Shown piece after piece: positions 43,523 to 51,743 of a stretch of 64,000 nt of DNA; position 1 is the stretch's first letter, and each line of letters starts with the position of its first letter. Below the pieces are notes generated by a model. It searched no databases and was not told the origin of the DNA. It saw only the letters and a list, made by a program, of their open reading frames with translations. The DNA comes from Cellulosimicrobium funkei (GTDB taxonomy: Bacteria; Actinomycetota; Actinomycetes; Actinomycetales; Cellulomonadaceae). The stretch covers positions 62,001 through 126,000 of the forward strand of contig NZ_SOZH01000002.1 in NCBI RefSeq assembly GCF_004519295.1, written 5' to 3'. The position numbers and the translations under genes are program-made.

Positions 43523-44770
43523 TCAGCGGTTTGTGGTCACCGTCGTGCCGGCGGCGCGGGTTGCGGCCAGCAGTGGCTGGAGGCCGAACGCCTGGACCGG
43601 GCCTAGCGCTCCTGTCCCGTTCGTCTCGCCGGCCGCTGCTCGCGTCGCGCCCCACGCGAGGTAGTGGGCCGTGAGGTCGTACGCGTCGGGGCCGTCGAGC
43701 CGGGCCCGACGCAGCACCTTGCCCTCGGCGTCGCGTGCGACTGCGAGCACGTGCGTGCGCGACGCCGCGCGGGCCGCCTCGTCCGGCCCGCCGCTCGACC
43801 CGCTGCGCGAGCGGGCGAGCCGCCGCAGGCCGTCGCCCAGCCCGGGGACGCGCAGCGCCGCCGTCGCGACCGCCGTCGCCACGGGCGCGAGCCGCACCGC
43901 GGGACCGGACACGCCCAGCGCCACCTCGACGTCGCGCAGCCGCGGCGCGAGGCCGGGCAGCGTGAACGGCTCGGTGCCACCCGCGGTGACACCGCGCACG
44001 CGCCGACCGCGGCGGACGTCGAACGTGACGACGCGCGCCGCGACGCGCTCGGTCCGGAGACCGCCGTCGCGCCACGCGTACGACGGCTCGAGCGCGGTCT
44101 CCAGCGCGCTCACGCGCGTGCCGCCGCTCACGCCGCCGCCGGTGGGGAAGTAGCCGATCTCCAGGCGCACCGCGTCGGCGCCCTCGTCCTGGAGCGCGAG
44201 CGCCCCCGCGAGGTTGCCGGGCACCCAGTCGTGGCCGAACGCCGTGAGCAGTGCCGCACCCGTGCGCCGGGCGCGCGGGCCGAGCTCGTCGAACACTCGC
44301 CGGATGAACGCCGGCTCACCCGTCGAGTCGAGGTACACCGCGCCCGCGTCGATCGCGGCCTCGACCGCCGGGCCGCCGTGCCGCCCGAACGGGCCGACCG
44401 TCGAGACCAGCACGTCGCCCGGCCCGACCAGCGCACGCACGGTCCGCGCGTCGTCGACGTCCGCGACCGCGGTCTCGAGCGGCGTGCGCGCAGCGGTGCC
44501 CGACGGCGGGCTCCCGGCCTCGGGCGAGCCCGCGGGCTCGGCGCGGTGACGGGCCGCGGACGGTGCCGTCGCGGTCCGTGCCGTCGCGGCTGGTGTCTCC
44601 GTGGCGAGCTCGGCGGCGAGCGCGTCCAGCCGGTCCGGGGACCGACCCGCGAGCACGGGCCGCGCGCCGCGGGCCACGAGCTCGTGCGCGACGAGCGTGC
44701 CCGTGTAGCCCGTCGCGCCGAGGAGCACGATGCGGCCCGTCGCCGGGGGAGGGGTCGGGGCGTCGGTCAT
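43523..44770 (-). CDS. Saccharopine dehydrogenase-like / trans-acting enoyl reductase family protein
   Basis: 415 residues from the ATG at 44770. The N-terminal Rossmann motif GRIVLLGATGYTGTLVAHELVARG binds NAD(P)H. After an Ala/Thr-rich low-complexity insert (about residues 60-95) come DVLVSTVGPFGRHGGPAVEAAIDAGAVYLDSTGEP and HDWVPGNLAGALAL, which match the saccharopine-dehydrogenase-like family that includes mycobacterial trans-acting enoyl reductases. Lysine metabolism genes are not nearby, so a reductase acting on a lipid or polyketide-type substrate is as likely. Cytoplasmic or membrane-associated. Confidence 0.82.
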   Translation of the reverse strand: MTDAPTPPPATGRIVLLGATGYTGTLVAHELVARGARPVLAGRSPDRLDALAAELATETPAATARTATAPSAARHRAEPAGSPEAGSPPSGTAARTPLETAVADVDDARTVRALVGPGDVLVSTVGPFGRHGGPAVEAAIDAGAVYLDSTGEPAFIRRVFDELGPRARRTGAALLTAFGHDWVPGNLAGALALQDEGADAVRLEIGYFPTGGGVSGGTRVSALETALEPSYAWRDGGLRTERVAARVVTFDVRRGRRVRGVTAGGTEPFTLPGLAPRLRDVEVALGVSGPAVRLAPVATAVATAALRVPGLGDGLRRLARSRSGSSGGPDEAARAASRTHVLAVARDAEGKVLRRARLDGPDAYDLTAHYLAWGATRAAAGETNGTGALGPVQAFGLQPLLAATRAAGTTVTTNR

Positions 44771-44897
44771 GGGGTCGCCTTTCGCCGGAACCAGGGGTCC
44801 CGCGAGACTACGGAGCGGTGCCGGGGCTCGCGCGTCAGCGGGGTGCCGGCCGCTCCCTCCCCGCGCTCGCCCGCGGCCCGCGTGGTGTCCTGGCGGT

Positions 44898-45062
44898 ATG
44901 GACCGACAGCCCGACGACCCGCGGCGCGAGGACGGGTCGACCGACGACGGCGGACGGCGCGACGGGCCCCGGCCTGGGCTCGTCGGGGTGCTGTGGTGCG
45001 TCGTCGTCATCGTGGCGGTGCTGGTGGTCGGCGTCGCGATGGGACTGCTCGACGGTCGCTGA
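44898..45062 (+). CDS. Small single-pass membrane protein
   Basis: 54 residues: a highly polar, Asp/Arg-rich cytoplasmic part (MDRQPDDPRREDGSTDDGG) and one hydrophobic segment (VGVLWCVVVIVAVLVVGVAMGLL) close to the end. No recognised family. The start is chosen because the composition upstream does not look coding. It lies alone between a minus-strand gene and the hipB operator array. Confidence 0.55.
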   Translation: MDRQPDDPRREDGSTDDGGRRDGPRPGLVGVLWCVVVIVAVLVVGVAMGLLDGR

Positions 45063-45175
45063 CCGTACCGGCCCGCATCCCCTCACGGCGTGCGCTCGGT
45101 GGGGCTTGCCGCGTGCTGGGTGGACGGCGGCGCGGGGCGGCTCGCGCCCGGAGGTCACCAGCGCCCCACTCCGCC

Positions 45176-45247
45176 GACGTCGATATCGACGTCACCCGCC
45201 ATGACTTCGATACTGACGTCGTCTAGGATGACTTCACTATCGACGTC
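45176..45247. promoter_or_regulatory. Array of three 18-bp operators upstream of hipB
   Basis: Three sites at 45176-45193 (GACGTCGATATCGACGTC, a perfect palindrome), 45203-45220 and 45230-45247 (each differing from it at three positions). They are spaced exactly 27 bases apart and end 13 bases before the hipB start. A TAGGAT at 45224-45229, between the second and third sites, could be the -10 box. The layout fits autorepression by HipB dimers bound on the same face of several turns. Confidence 0.75.
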
Positions 45248-45259
45248 GTCGGAGGCGGT

Positions 45260-45541
45260 ATGGCGGTCCGCATCGAGATCACGAGTCCCGAGCTGCTCGG
45301 CTTCGCCCTGCAGCAGGGCCGGCTGCTGCGCGGGACGAGCCAGCGGCAGCTGGCCGACCAGCTCGGTATCGGGCAGAAGTGGGTCTGGGAGATGGAGAAC
45401 GGCAAGCCCGGTCTTCTCATGGAGCGCCTCTTCGCCATGCTTGACGCGACGGGCGTCCGGCTGTGGGCGGAGATCGACGAACCGGCCGGCGACGACCTCT
45501 CCGGGGCAGGCGGGGACGACGTGGAGAAGCTCGATGGCTGA
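45260..45541 (+). CDS. hipB: HipB-like XRE antitoxin/regulator
   Basis: 93 residues from an ATG with GGAGG upstream. Residues about 12-65 are a Cro/C1-type helix-turn-helix (GFALQQGRLLRGTSQRQLADQLGIGQKWVWEMENGKPG), followed by LLMERLFAMLDATGVRLWAE, typical of HipB. The tail is acidic (AGDDLSGAGGDDVEK). HipB normally binds its operators and neutralises the kinase toxin HipA encoded in the overlapping downstream gene. Here hipA is broken after about 10 recognisable codons, so this is probably an orphan antitoxin still able to bind its operators. Confidence 0.85.
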   Translation: MAVRIEITSPELLGFALQQGRLLRGTSQRQLADQLGIGQKWVWEMENGKPGLLMERLFAMLDATGVRLWAEIDEPAGDDLSGAGGDDVEKLDG

Positions 45542-45599
45542 CCTCCTCCTGGCTACCGACGGAAGCCGAGACAGGGTGAAAACTGACCGTGGCATGTAG
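45534..45599 (+). pseudogene. hipA: hipA remnant, truncated at the island edge
   Basis: The ATG of MADLLLATDG overlaps the hipB stop by eight bases (ATGGCTGA), the classic hipBA junction, and the first residues resemble HipA starts (MADLLxxLDG). The frame stops at 45597-45599 after 21 codons, and no further HipA sequence was seen in the window. The sequence changes character from about 45560-45600. I read this as the left junction of the inserted defence island. Confidence 0.6.
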
Positions 45600-45702
45600 G
45601 CCGGCAACCTCACTGCTAGCCGTCGCAACCAATGGTGTGAAGGCGAGACACGACCAATAGGGCGCAGCCGCAATCGGGTCATGAAAGCGAAGCCCTCTTA
45701 CG

Positions 45703-45745
45703 GTGTCGTCGGCGACACTCGGATGGTCCGGTGCGTCGGTACTAT
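45703..45745 (+). promoter_or_regulatory. Candidate promoter region of the defence operon
   Basis: A small perfect hairpin (GTGTCG 45703-45708, loop TCGG, CGACAC 45713-45718) is followed by TACTAT at 45740-45745, a plausible -10 box, about 60 bases before the helicase GTG. No convincing -35 box. The remaining bases from 45600 hold nothing else that I can support. Confidence 0.35.
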
Positions 45746-45803
45746 GCCCGTGGCTTGGCGACGATGCGGAGCACGATGGAACCAACTGTCCGCGGAGGTG
45801 CTT

Positions 45804-48800
45804 GTGGGAAACGACGGCGACGCGATCGATGGCCTGCGCAAGCACCTTGTGGACGCCAACACCGTCTCATCGCTCTCAGAGTCGTTCTCGATCTTCGCTT
45901 TCGAGGCCTTCGAAGACTCGCTCACCGACGCCGACATGAACCTTCTTCTGTGGCGCGGGGCGCTCGACGAGCCCCTGAATGGCGTCGAGTCCGAGCACGT
46001 GCTGCGCTCACGCCTCGACCAGCACCATGTCGCGCAGCGCTGTCTGACCTGGGCTCAGCAGCACGTGGAAGTGCGCGAGCTCAAGCGGAGAACGCGCGAG
46101 ACCTGGGTGCAGGTTGATGGCCCAACCCCGTTCGCGCTCACCGGTGCAGGGTTCGACGCTGAGAGCATGGGCGTCGTCGCCGCCGAGGGCGTGCACCTGT
46201 TCCAGGAGCACGTCGGCGACCAGGCGGTCGCACCGATCGCCAAGCAGATGGCCCAACTCTGGGGAGACCGCACCATCGGTGTACCTGTCACCGACGAGTT
46301 CCTCGACCGCCTGCGCGAGTTGGTCCGGGACAACGACCCCGAGTCGGTGTACCTGCGGATCATCACGGCCCTGTTCGAGGACTTCCTCAACGACTCAGCG
46401 GACGACACCCGCCGGCGCGGCCTGACTGGCTTCTACGACACGCAGGTGTGGAAGAAGCTCTACAAGTTCCAGCGCGACGGTGTCCTGGGCGCGATCCAGA
46501 AGCTCGAGCGCCACAACGGCTGCATCATCGCCGACAGCGTCGGCCTCGGTAAGACGTTCGAGGCCCTGGCGGTCATCAAGTACTACGAGCTGCGCAACGA
46601 CCGCGTCCTCGTCCTCGCCCCGAAGCGGCTGCGGGAGAACTGGACGATCTACCGGAGCAACGACGTGCGCAACCCTCTGGTCGACGACCGGTTCAACTAC
46701 GACGTCCTGAACCACACCGACCTGAGCCGCGGCAACGGGTTCTCCGGAGACATCGACCTTGCCCACATCAACTGGGGCAACTACGACCTCGTCGTCATCG
46801 ACGAGTCGCACAACTTCCGCAACAACCCGCAACTGCAGCGCGACACCAAGACGCGCTACCAGAAGCTGATGGAGGACGTCTTCAAGGCCGGCGTGAAGAC
46901 CAAGGTCCTCATGCTGTCGGCCACCCCGGTGAACACCCGCCTGGCAGACCTGAAGAACCAGGTGCTGTTTGCGACCGAGGGCGACGACGACGCGTTAGCT
47001 GGCGACGGGATCAAGAGCATCGAGTCCACGCTGCGCCAGGCCCAGACGCGGTTCCGTGCCTGGCAGGACACTCCGGAGTCTCAGCGTTCCGCGCAGACAC
47101 TGGTAAGCCACCTCGGCCTCGACTACATCCGTCTGCTCGACCTGGTCACGATCGCCAGGTCGCGCAAGCACATCGAGAAGTACTACGGCACCTCGGACGT
47201 TGGGAAGTTCCCCGACCGCCGTCAGCCGGTGAACATCAAGTCGGCGATCGACGCCCGCGACCAGCTCATGCCGCTGGCGGACATCAATCGCAGGATCCTG
47301 GCGCTCAACCTCGCCTCCTATAAGCCGATGTCGTACGTCCTTCCCGGCCATCGCGACAGGTACGCCCAGCTCTACGACCACAAGATCGCCGGCTCCGGGG
47401 AGCGCATCTTCCGCCAGGAACACCGCGATAACAACGTCGTCCACCTCCTGCGGGTCAACCTGCTCAAGCGCCTCGAGTCCTCGGTGAACTCCATGGCGAT
47501 GACCGTCGGCAAGATGCTCCACACGGTCCAGACGACCATCGACAAGCTCGACGCCTACGAGGCCGACCATTCCCGCGCCATCTCGCTCGCAGAGATCGAG
47601 GGTCGCGACTGGGACGACCTGAACTTCGACGACCCGATGTTCGAGGACGCCGTCGTCGGCTCGAACGTGAAGGTCCTCCTGCCGGACATCGACCGCCCCC
47701 GCTGGCGCCAGGAGCTCGAAGAGGACCGCGACGCACTCCGCGAGCTTCTCGACGAGATGTCGGTCGTCACCCCTGCCCGCGACCTCAAGCTCGCCAAGCT
47801 CAAGGCCTATCTGCGCGAGAAGATCGAGAACCCTTACAACACCGGCAACCGCAAGGCCCTCGTCTTCACGGCCTTCTCCGACACCGCGGAGTACCTGTAC
47901 GAGCACATCGCCCCGTGGGCGGCCAAGGAGTTCGGCATCCACGTCGCGCTCGTGACGGGTTCGACGGCCAAGGCCACGCTCAAGATGCCGCGAACGGACA
48001 TGCTCGGCGTCCTGACAGCGTTCTCGCCATTGTCGAAGTCTGGGGACCCGGCCGCCGACCAGATCGATCTCGTCATCGCCACGGATGCGATCTCCGAGGG
48101 CCAGAACCTCCAGGACTGCGACACTGTCGTCAACTACGACATCCACTGGAACCCGGTTCGGATCGTCCAGCGCTTCGGCCGCGTGGACCGGCTCGGCACC
48201 CAGAACACCAGCGTGCAGCTCGTGAACTTCTGGCCGGACCTCGACCTGGAGTCGTACATCAACCTCGAGAAGCGTGTCTCGGGTCGCATGGCGCTGCTCG
48301 ACGTGTCCGCTACTGGCGAGGAGAACCTTCTTACCGAGGCCGAGCAGAAGGCGATGAACGACCTCGAGTACCGGCGCAAACAGCTGGAGCAGATGCAGAC
48401 CGCCGCCCCGACGATGGAGGATCTCGCCGGCGGGCTGAGCATCACCGATCTCACCCTCTCCGACTTCCGCATGGACGCTGCCGCCCGCGACGCCAACGCT
48501 CTCGCCGAACTGGCACAGTGGCCCCAGGCCCTCCATGGAGTCGCGCGGTTCGACGCCACCCTTGACGCCGAGGGCCTCGGCCCAGGGGCCGTGTTCTTGC
48601 TCCGCGTCCGGGACGAGGAGATCCCGCTTCCGCCGGCCTATCCGCTCGCCCCCTTCTTGCTGCTCTACGTCACCGACGACGGCACTGTCGCCCACGCGGT
48701 CGACGAGCCCAAGCTCGCCCTCGACGTCTTGCGGCGACACGGCATGGACGCGCCCTCAGTCGATGCCGAAGCGGTCGCGAGCTTTGCCAAGCGGACACGA

Positions 48801-48986
48801 GGTGGCGCGCGGATGGACCACTACCGCGGCCTGCTTGAGGCTGCGATCACCGCGGCGACCGGCAAGGGCACCGAGAACCGCGTCGCGTCGCTCTTCACCG
48901 CCGGACCCTCGCTCCTGGGCGACGGCGGCGCCTCTGCCGGGCGGGCGTCGGTCGACCTCATTGCGTGGATGGCGCTCGTCCCGTGA
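45804..48986 (+). CDS. SNF2-type helicase of the defence island
   Basis: 1060 residues from a GTG with GGAGG upstream; an ATG at 45681 is in frame, but the extra residues look non-coding. N-terminal ~220 residues are unassigned. Helicase motif I is ADSVGLGKTFEAL (Lys250), motif II VIDESHNFRN (Asp333), motif III LSATPVNTR, and the second RecA domain ends in IVQRFGRVDRLGTQN near 790. This is the RapA/SNF2 layout of double-stranded-DNA translocases. It contains a TTA codon at 46995. Its stop overlaps the next gene start by 4 bp. Likely role: DNA translocation in the anti-phage complex; it could also remodel protein-DNA complexes. Confidence 0.88.
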   Translation: MGNDGDAIDGLRKHLVDANTVSSLSESFSIFAFEAFEDSLTDADMNLLLWRGALDEPLNGVESEHVLRSRLDQHHVAQRCLTWAQQHVEVRELKRRTRETWVQVDGPTPFALTGAGFDAESMGVVAAEGVHLFQEHVGDQAVAPIAKQMAQLWGDRTIGVPVTDEFLDRLRELVRDNDPESVYLRIITALFEDFLNDSADDTRRRGLTGFYDTQVWKKLYKFQRDGVLGAIQKLERHNGCIIADSVGLGKTFEALAVIKYYELRNDRVLVLAPKRLRENWTIYRSNDVRNPLVDDRFNYDVLNHTDLSRGNGFSGDIDLAHINWGNYDLVVIDESHNFRNNPQLQRDTKTRYQKLMEDVFKAGVKTKVLMLSATPVNTRLADLKNQVLFATEGDDDALAGDGIKSIESTLRQAQTRFRAWQDTPESQRSAQTLVSHLGLDYIRLLDLVTIARSRKHIEKYYGTSDVGKFPDRRQPVNIKSAIDARDQLMPLADINRRILALNLASYKPMSYVLPGHRDRYAQLYDHKIAGSGERIFRQEHRDNNVVHLLRVNLLKRLESSVNSMAMTVGKMLHTVQTTIDKLDAYEADHSRAISLAEIEGRDWDDLNFDDPMFEDAVVGSNVKVLLPDIDRPRWRQELEEDRDALRELLDEMSVVTPARDLKLAKLKAYLREKIENPYNTGNRKALVFTAFSDTAEYLYEHIAPWAAKEFGIHVALVTGSTAKATLKMPRTDMLGVLTAFSPLSKSGDPAADQIDLVIATDAISEGQNLQDCDTVVNYDIHWNPVRIVQRFGRVDRLGTQNTSVQLVNFWPDLDLESYINLEKRVSGRMALLDVSATGEENLLTEAEQKAMNDLEYRRKQLEQMQTAAPTMEDLAGGLSITDLTLSDFRMDAAARDANALAELAQWPQALHGVARFDATLDAEGLGPGAVFLLRVRDEEIPLPPAYPLAPFLLLYVTDDGTVAHAVDEPKLALDVLRRHGMDAPSVDAEAVASFAKRTRGGARMDHYRGLLEAAITAATGKGTENRVASLFTAGPSLLGDGGASAGRASVDLIAWMALVP

Positions 48987-49723
48987 CATCGGACCCGGTC
49001 GCAGCCCTAGGGCTCCCCGCGCGAGCACTCGTCGGCGAGCGGCTCACCAAGAAGCTCCTGCTCGACATGGCCGCCGAGACCGCCAGTGACCGAAAACTCA
49101 TCACCAACGCCATCGCCAGCGCGACCGTCGAAGCGGTGCTCACCCCCGCCACCACGGGAATCGCCGAACATCGCGAACCGGGGCGGCGTGTTCAGGACGT
49201 CGCGGTGATCTCGCTCGTGCTCGCAGGCCAGGTCAGTGCGAAGGACCAGGCGCGCGTCCTCGACCTCGTGCACCGCTCGATGCCACGCCCCGTAATCGTC
49301 CTGCTCAAGGCACCTGATGACGGGGTGGCGATCTCGGCCGCACTGACCCGGGTCAGCCAGACCGACGACTCACGCTCCGTCGTCGAGGCATCCATCGCCG
49401 GAGACCTCGCCTCGCTACCCGAAGGCTCAGTCAACGTCGGCCAGCTTGTCCGCACCGATCTCTGGGCGTACTACCAGGATCTCGCGAAGGCGATCGCGAC
49501 CGACGGCAACGGGTCTCCCGACCTGGATGCCGAGCACGCCATCGCCGAGCGCCGCCGCCTCGACGGCCTCGAAGGTGATCTCGCCACAGTCGCACGTCAG
49601 GCCCAGAAGGAGAAGTCCCTTCCGAAGCGCATCGACCTGAACACACGCGCCAAGACGCTGCGCGCCGAGATCGAGGATGTCAGGGGCCTCTTCTACGCTC
49701 ACCACCGGCAACAACACCGCTAG
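48983..49723 (+). CDS. DUF4391 domain-containing protein
   Basis: 246 residues from a GTG overlapping the helicase stop (GTGA). Pattern consistent with DUF4391: RLTKKLLLDMAAETASDRKLI at the start, a VISLVLAGQVS strand, IVLLKAPDDGVAISAALTRVSQTDD in the middle, and a C-terminal LDGLEGDLATVARQAQKEKSLPKRIDLNTRAKTLR helix rich in charged residues that looks coiled-coil. Members are typically found between a helicase and type III restriction-modification genes; the biochemical role is unknown. Translational coupling on the 5' side suggests fixed stoichiometry with the helicase. Confidence 0.82.
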   Translation: MTSDPVAALGLPARALVGERLTKKLLLDMAAETASDRKLITNAIASATVEAVLTPATTGIAEHREPGRRVQDVAVISLVLAGQVSAKDQARVLDLVHRSMPRPVIVLLKAPDDGVAISAALTRVSQTDDSRSVVEASIAGDLASLPEGSVNVGQLVRTDLWAYYQDLAKAIATDGNGSPDLDAEHAIAERRRLDGLEGDLATVARQAQKEKSLPKRIDLNTRAKTLRAEIEDVRGLFYAHHRQQHR

Positions 49724-49742
49724 CAGAACCGAGAGCAGGATC

Positions 49743-51743
49743 GTGACAGAGCCGTTCGAACCCATCGACACCCTCGCCGGACCCGGCGAAGCCAAGACCA
49801 ACGCACAGACTCTGGCACGCCTCCTGGGAGAGGTGTTCCCCGAGGCCGTCACCGAGGACGGCATCGACTTCGAGGCGCTGAAGCAGTTGGTCGGCGAGGA
49901 GGCACTCCCGTCGACGGCAGAGAAGTTCGGTCTCTCGTGGCCTGGCAAGGCGGCATCGAGGCGTCTCGCCCTGCTCCCTCCGACGGGAACGCTGCTGCCA
50001 TGTCCAGACGAGTCGGTGCAGTGGGAATCAACGAAGAACATCGTCATCGAGGGTGACAACCTCGAAGTGCTGCGCCTGCTCCGTCGCGGCTACGCCGGCA
50101 AGGTCGACGTCATCTACATCGACCCGCCGTACAACACCGGCAGCGATCTCGTCTACCACGACTCTCGAGTGACGCCGAAGGACGAGTTCGAGACCCAGGT
50201 CGGCGAGCGCGACGGCGAAGGCCGGCTCGTGAAGAACACTGACGCCTCGGGTCGACGCCACGCCGCGTGGCTCGACATGATGCACCCCCGACTGTGGGCG
50301 GCGCGCGACCTGCTCAAGGACACCGGCGTCGTCATCGCAGCTATCGGCGATGACGAGCACGCACACCTCCGCATGCTTCTGGAGCAGGTGTTCGGTGCCG
50401 AGAACTTTATCTCTGACGTGGTCTGGCAAGGCGGACGCAAGAACGACTCACGGTACGTCTCGAACGGGGCGGACTACATGCTTATCTACGCCAAGAACGA
50501 GGCCAGCCTCGCTGCGAACGGTGTGCGTTGGCGCGAGCGAAAGCCCGGCGTGCAAGAAGCGCTTGAAATGGCACAGCGCATCTGGGATGAGGAGAATGCG
50601 GACCATGCGAGCGCGCAGAAGCGTTGGCGCAAGTGGCTCAAGGAGTTCAAGGCAAGTGGTGTTCCGACGGACGCAGTCACGAGGTACACAACGCTGGACG
50701 GCACCGGACGCCCCGTCCGCAACGACGGCAACATTTCGTGGCCCGGGGGCGGTGGCCCACGCTACGACGTCCTTCACCCTGTGACGAAGAAGCCTGTAGT
50801 AGTTCCCGCGCCTGGGTGGAGATACCCGGACCCGGCGACAATGCAGCGAGAAATCCTGGCTGGCAACGTCGCGTTCGGAGTGGATCACACGACGCAGCCC
50901 GGAATGGTGAATCGACTCGAAGAGTTAGATCGCCAGGTTGCGGTCTCCGTATTCGAGCGCGACCGCAATGTCGCGACAGTCGCTCTCAACACACTTTTTG
51001 ACGGAAATGCCCCCTTCACAGCGCCGAAGGATGTCAACGTCTTGGCGCGATGGATCGACCTTGTGAGCTCCGGCAACCGAGATGCAGTGGTGCTGGACTT
51101 CTTTGCCGGCTCGGGTTCGACCGGACATGCGGTCATGGACCTCAACGCGGCCGACGGCGGCAATCGTCAGTACGTGCTTGTCCAACTTGACGAGTCTGTC
51201 GACCACCCGGAGTACACCACCATCGCCGACATCACCCGGGAGCGTCTTCGCCGCGCGGGCAAGGCCATCGCGGATGCGCAGGGGCTGAACGCAGGTGACC
51301 TCGACCTGGGCTTTCGCTCCTACCGCCTTGCTGAATCCAACACTCGCAAGTGGGACGGGACCGTCGGCGATCAGTCGCTTGAGGATGCCGTGGCGACCGC
51401 CGTCGACAACCTGCTGCCAGGGCGCACCACAGACGACCTTCTGGTCGAGATGATGCTGCGTCTTGGCCTGGAGTTGACTACGCCCGTCGAGCAGCAGGAC
51501 GTCGCGGGGTCTCCGCTGTACAACCTGGGTGCCGGCACGATGTTCGCCTACTTCGGGACCGACATCACCGTCGACGAGTCGAAGCAGATCGCTCAGGCGA
51601 TCCGCACCTGGCGCGACGAGGAGGGCCCGGTCACCGAGGCGGCCGTCGTCGTCCGCGACACCGGCTTCGCCGACTCCGCAGCCAAGCTCAACCTCGCCGC
51701 CGCGCTGAACCAGGCTGGCATCACCAATCTCCGGAGCATCTGA
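49743..51743 (+). CDS. mod: Type III restriction-modification DNA methyltransferase (Mod)
   Basis: 666 residues from a GTG at 49743; an ATG at 49677 in the same frame overlaps the previous gene and is less likely. Motif IV DPPYNTGSD is at about residue 127, before motif I DFFAGSGSTGHA at about 451, the beta-class order of type III Mod proteins that make N6-methyladenine. The stretch encoded by about 50400-51000 lies between them, has lower GC and unusual codons (TTA at 50925), and is the target-recognition domain. Mod recognises an asymmetric site and partners with Res. The stop is followed directly by the Res start. Confidence 0.92.
   Translation: MTEPFEPIDTLAGPGEAKTNAQTLARLLGEVFPEAVTEDGIDFEALKQLVGEEALPSTAEKFGLSWPGKAASRRLALLPPTGTLLPCPDESVQWESTKNIVIEGDNLEVLRLLRRGYAGKVDVIYIDPPYNTGSDLVYHDSRVTPKDEFETQVGERDGEGRLVKNTDASGRRHAAWLDMMHPRLWAARDLLKDTGVVIAAIGDDEHAHLRMLLEQVFGAENFISDVVWQGGRKNDSRYVSNGADYMLIYAKNEASLAANGVRWRERKPGVQEALEMAQRIWDEENADHASAQKRWRKWLKEFKASGVPTDAVTRYTTLDGTGRPVRNDGNISWPGGGGPRYDVLHPVTKKPVVVPAPGWRYPDPATMQREILAGNVAFGVDHTTQPGMVNRLEELDRQVAVSVFERDRNVATVALNTLFDGNAPFTAPKDVNVLARWIDLVSSGNRDAVVLDFFAGSGSTGHAVMDLNAADGGNRQYVLVQLDESVDHPEYTTIADITRERLRRAGKAIADAQGLNAGDLDLGFRSYRLAESNTRKWDGTVGDQSLEDAVATAVDNLLPGRTTDDLLVEMMLRLGLELTTPVEQQDVAGSPLYNLGAGTMFAYFGTDITVDESKQIAQAIRTWRDEEGPVTEAAVVVRDTGFADSAAKLNLAAALNQAGITNLRSI

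Noticed and set aside
45681-45803. N-terminal extension of the SNF2 helicase from an ATG at 45681
   Set aside because: The extra 41 codons have no ribosome-binding site, look non-coding and cover the likely promoter. The GTG at 45804 has GGAGG at good distance.
49677-49742. Longer Mod protein starting inside the DUF4391 gene
   Set aside because: It would overlap the previous gene by 47 bases and lacks a clear ribosome-binding site; the GTG at 49743 is better placed.
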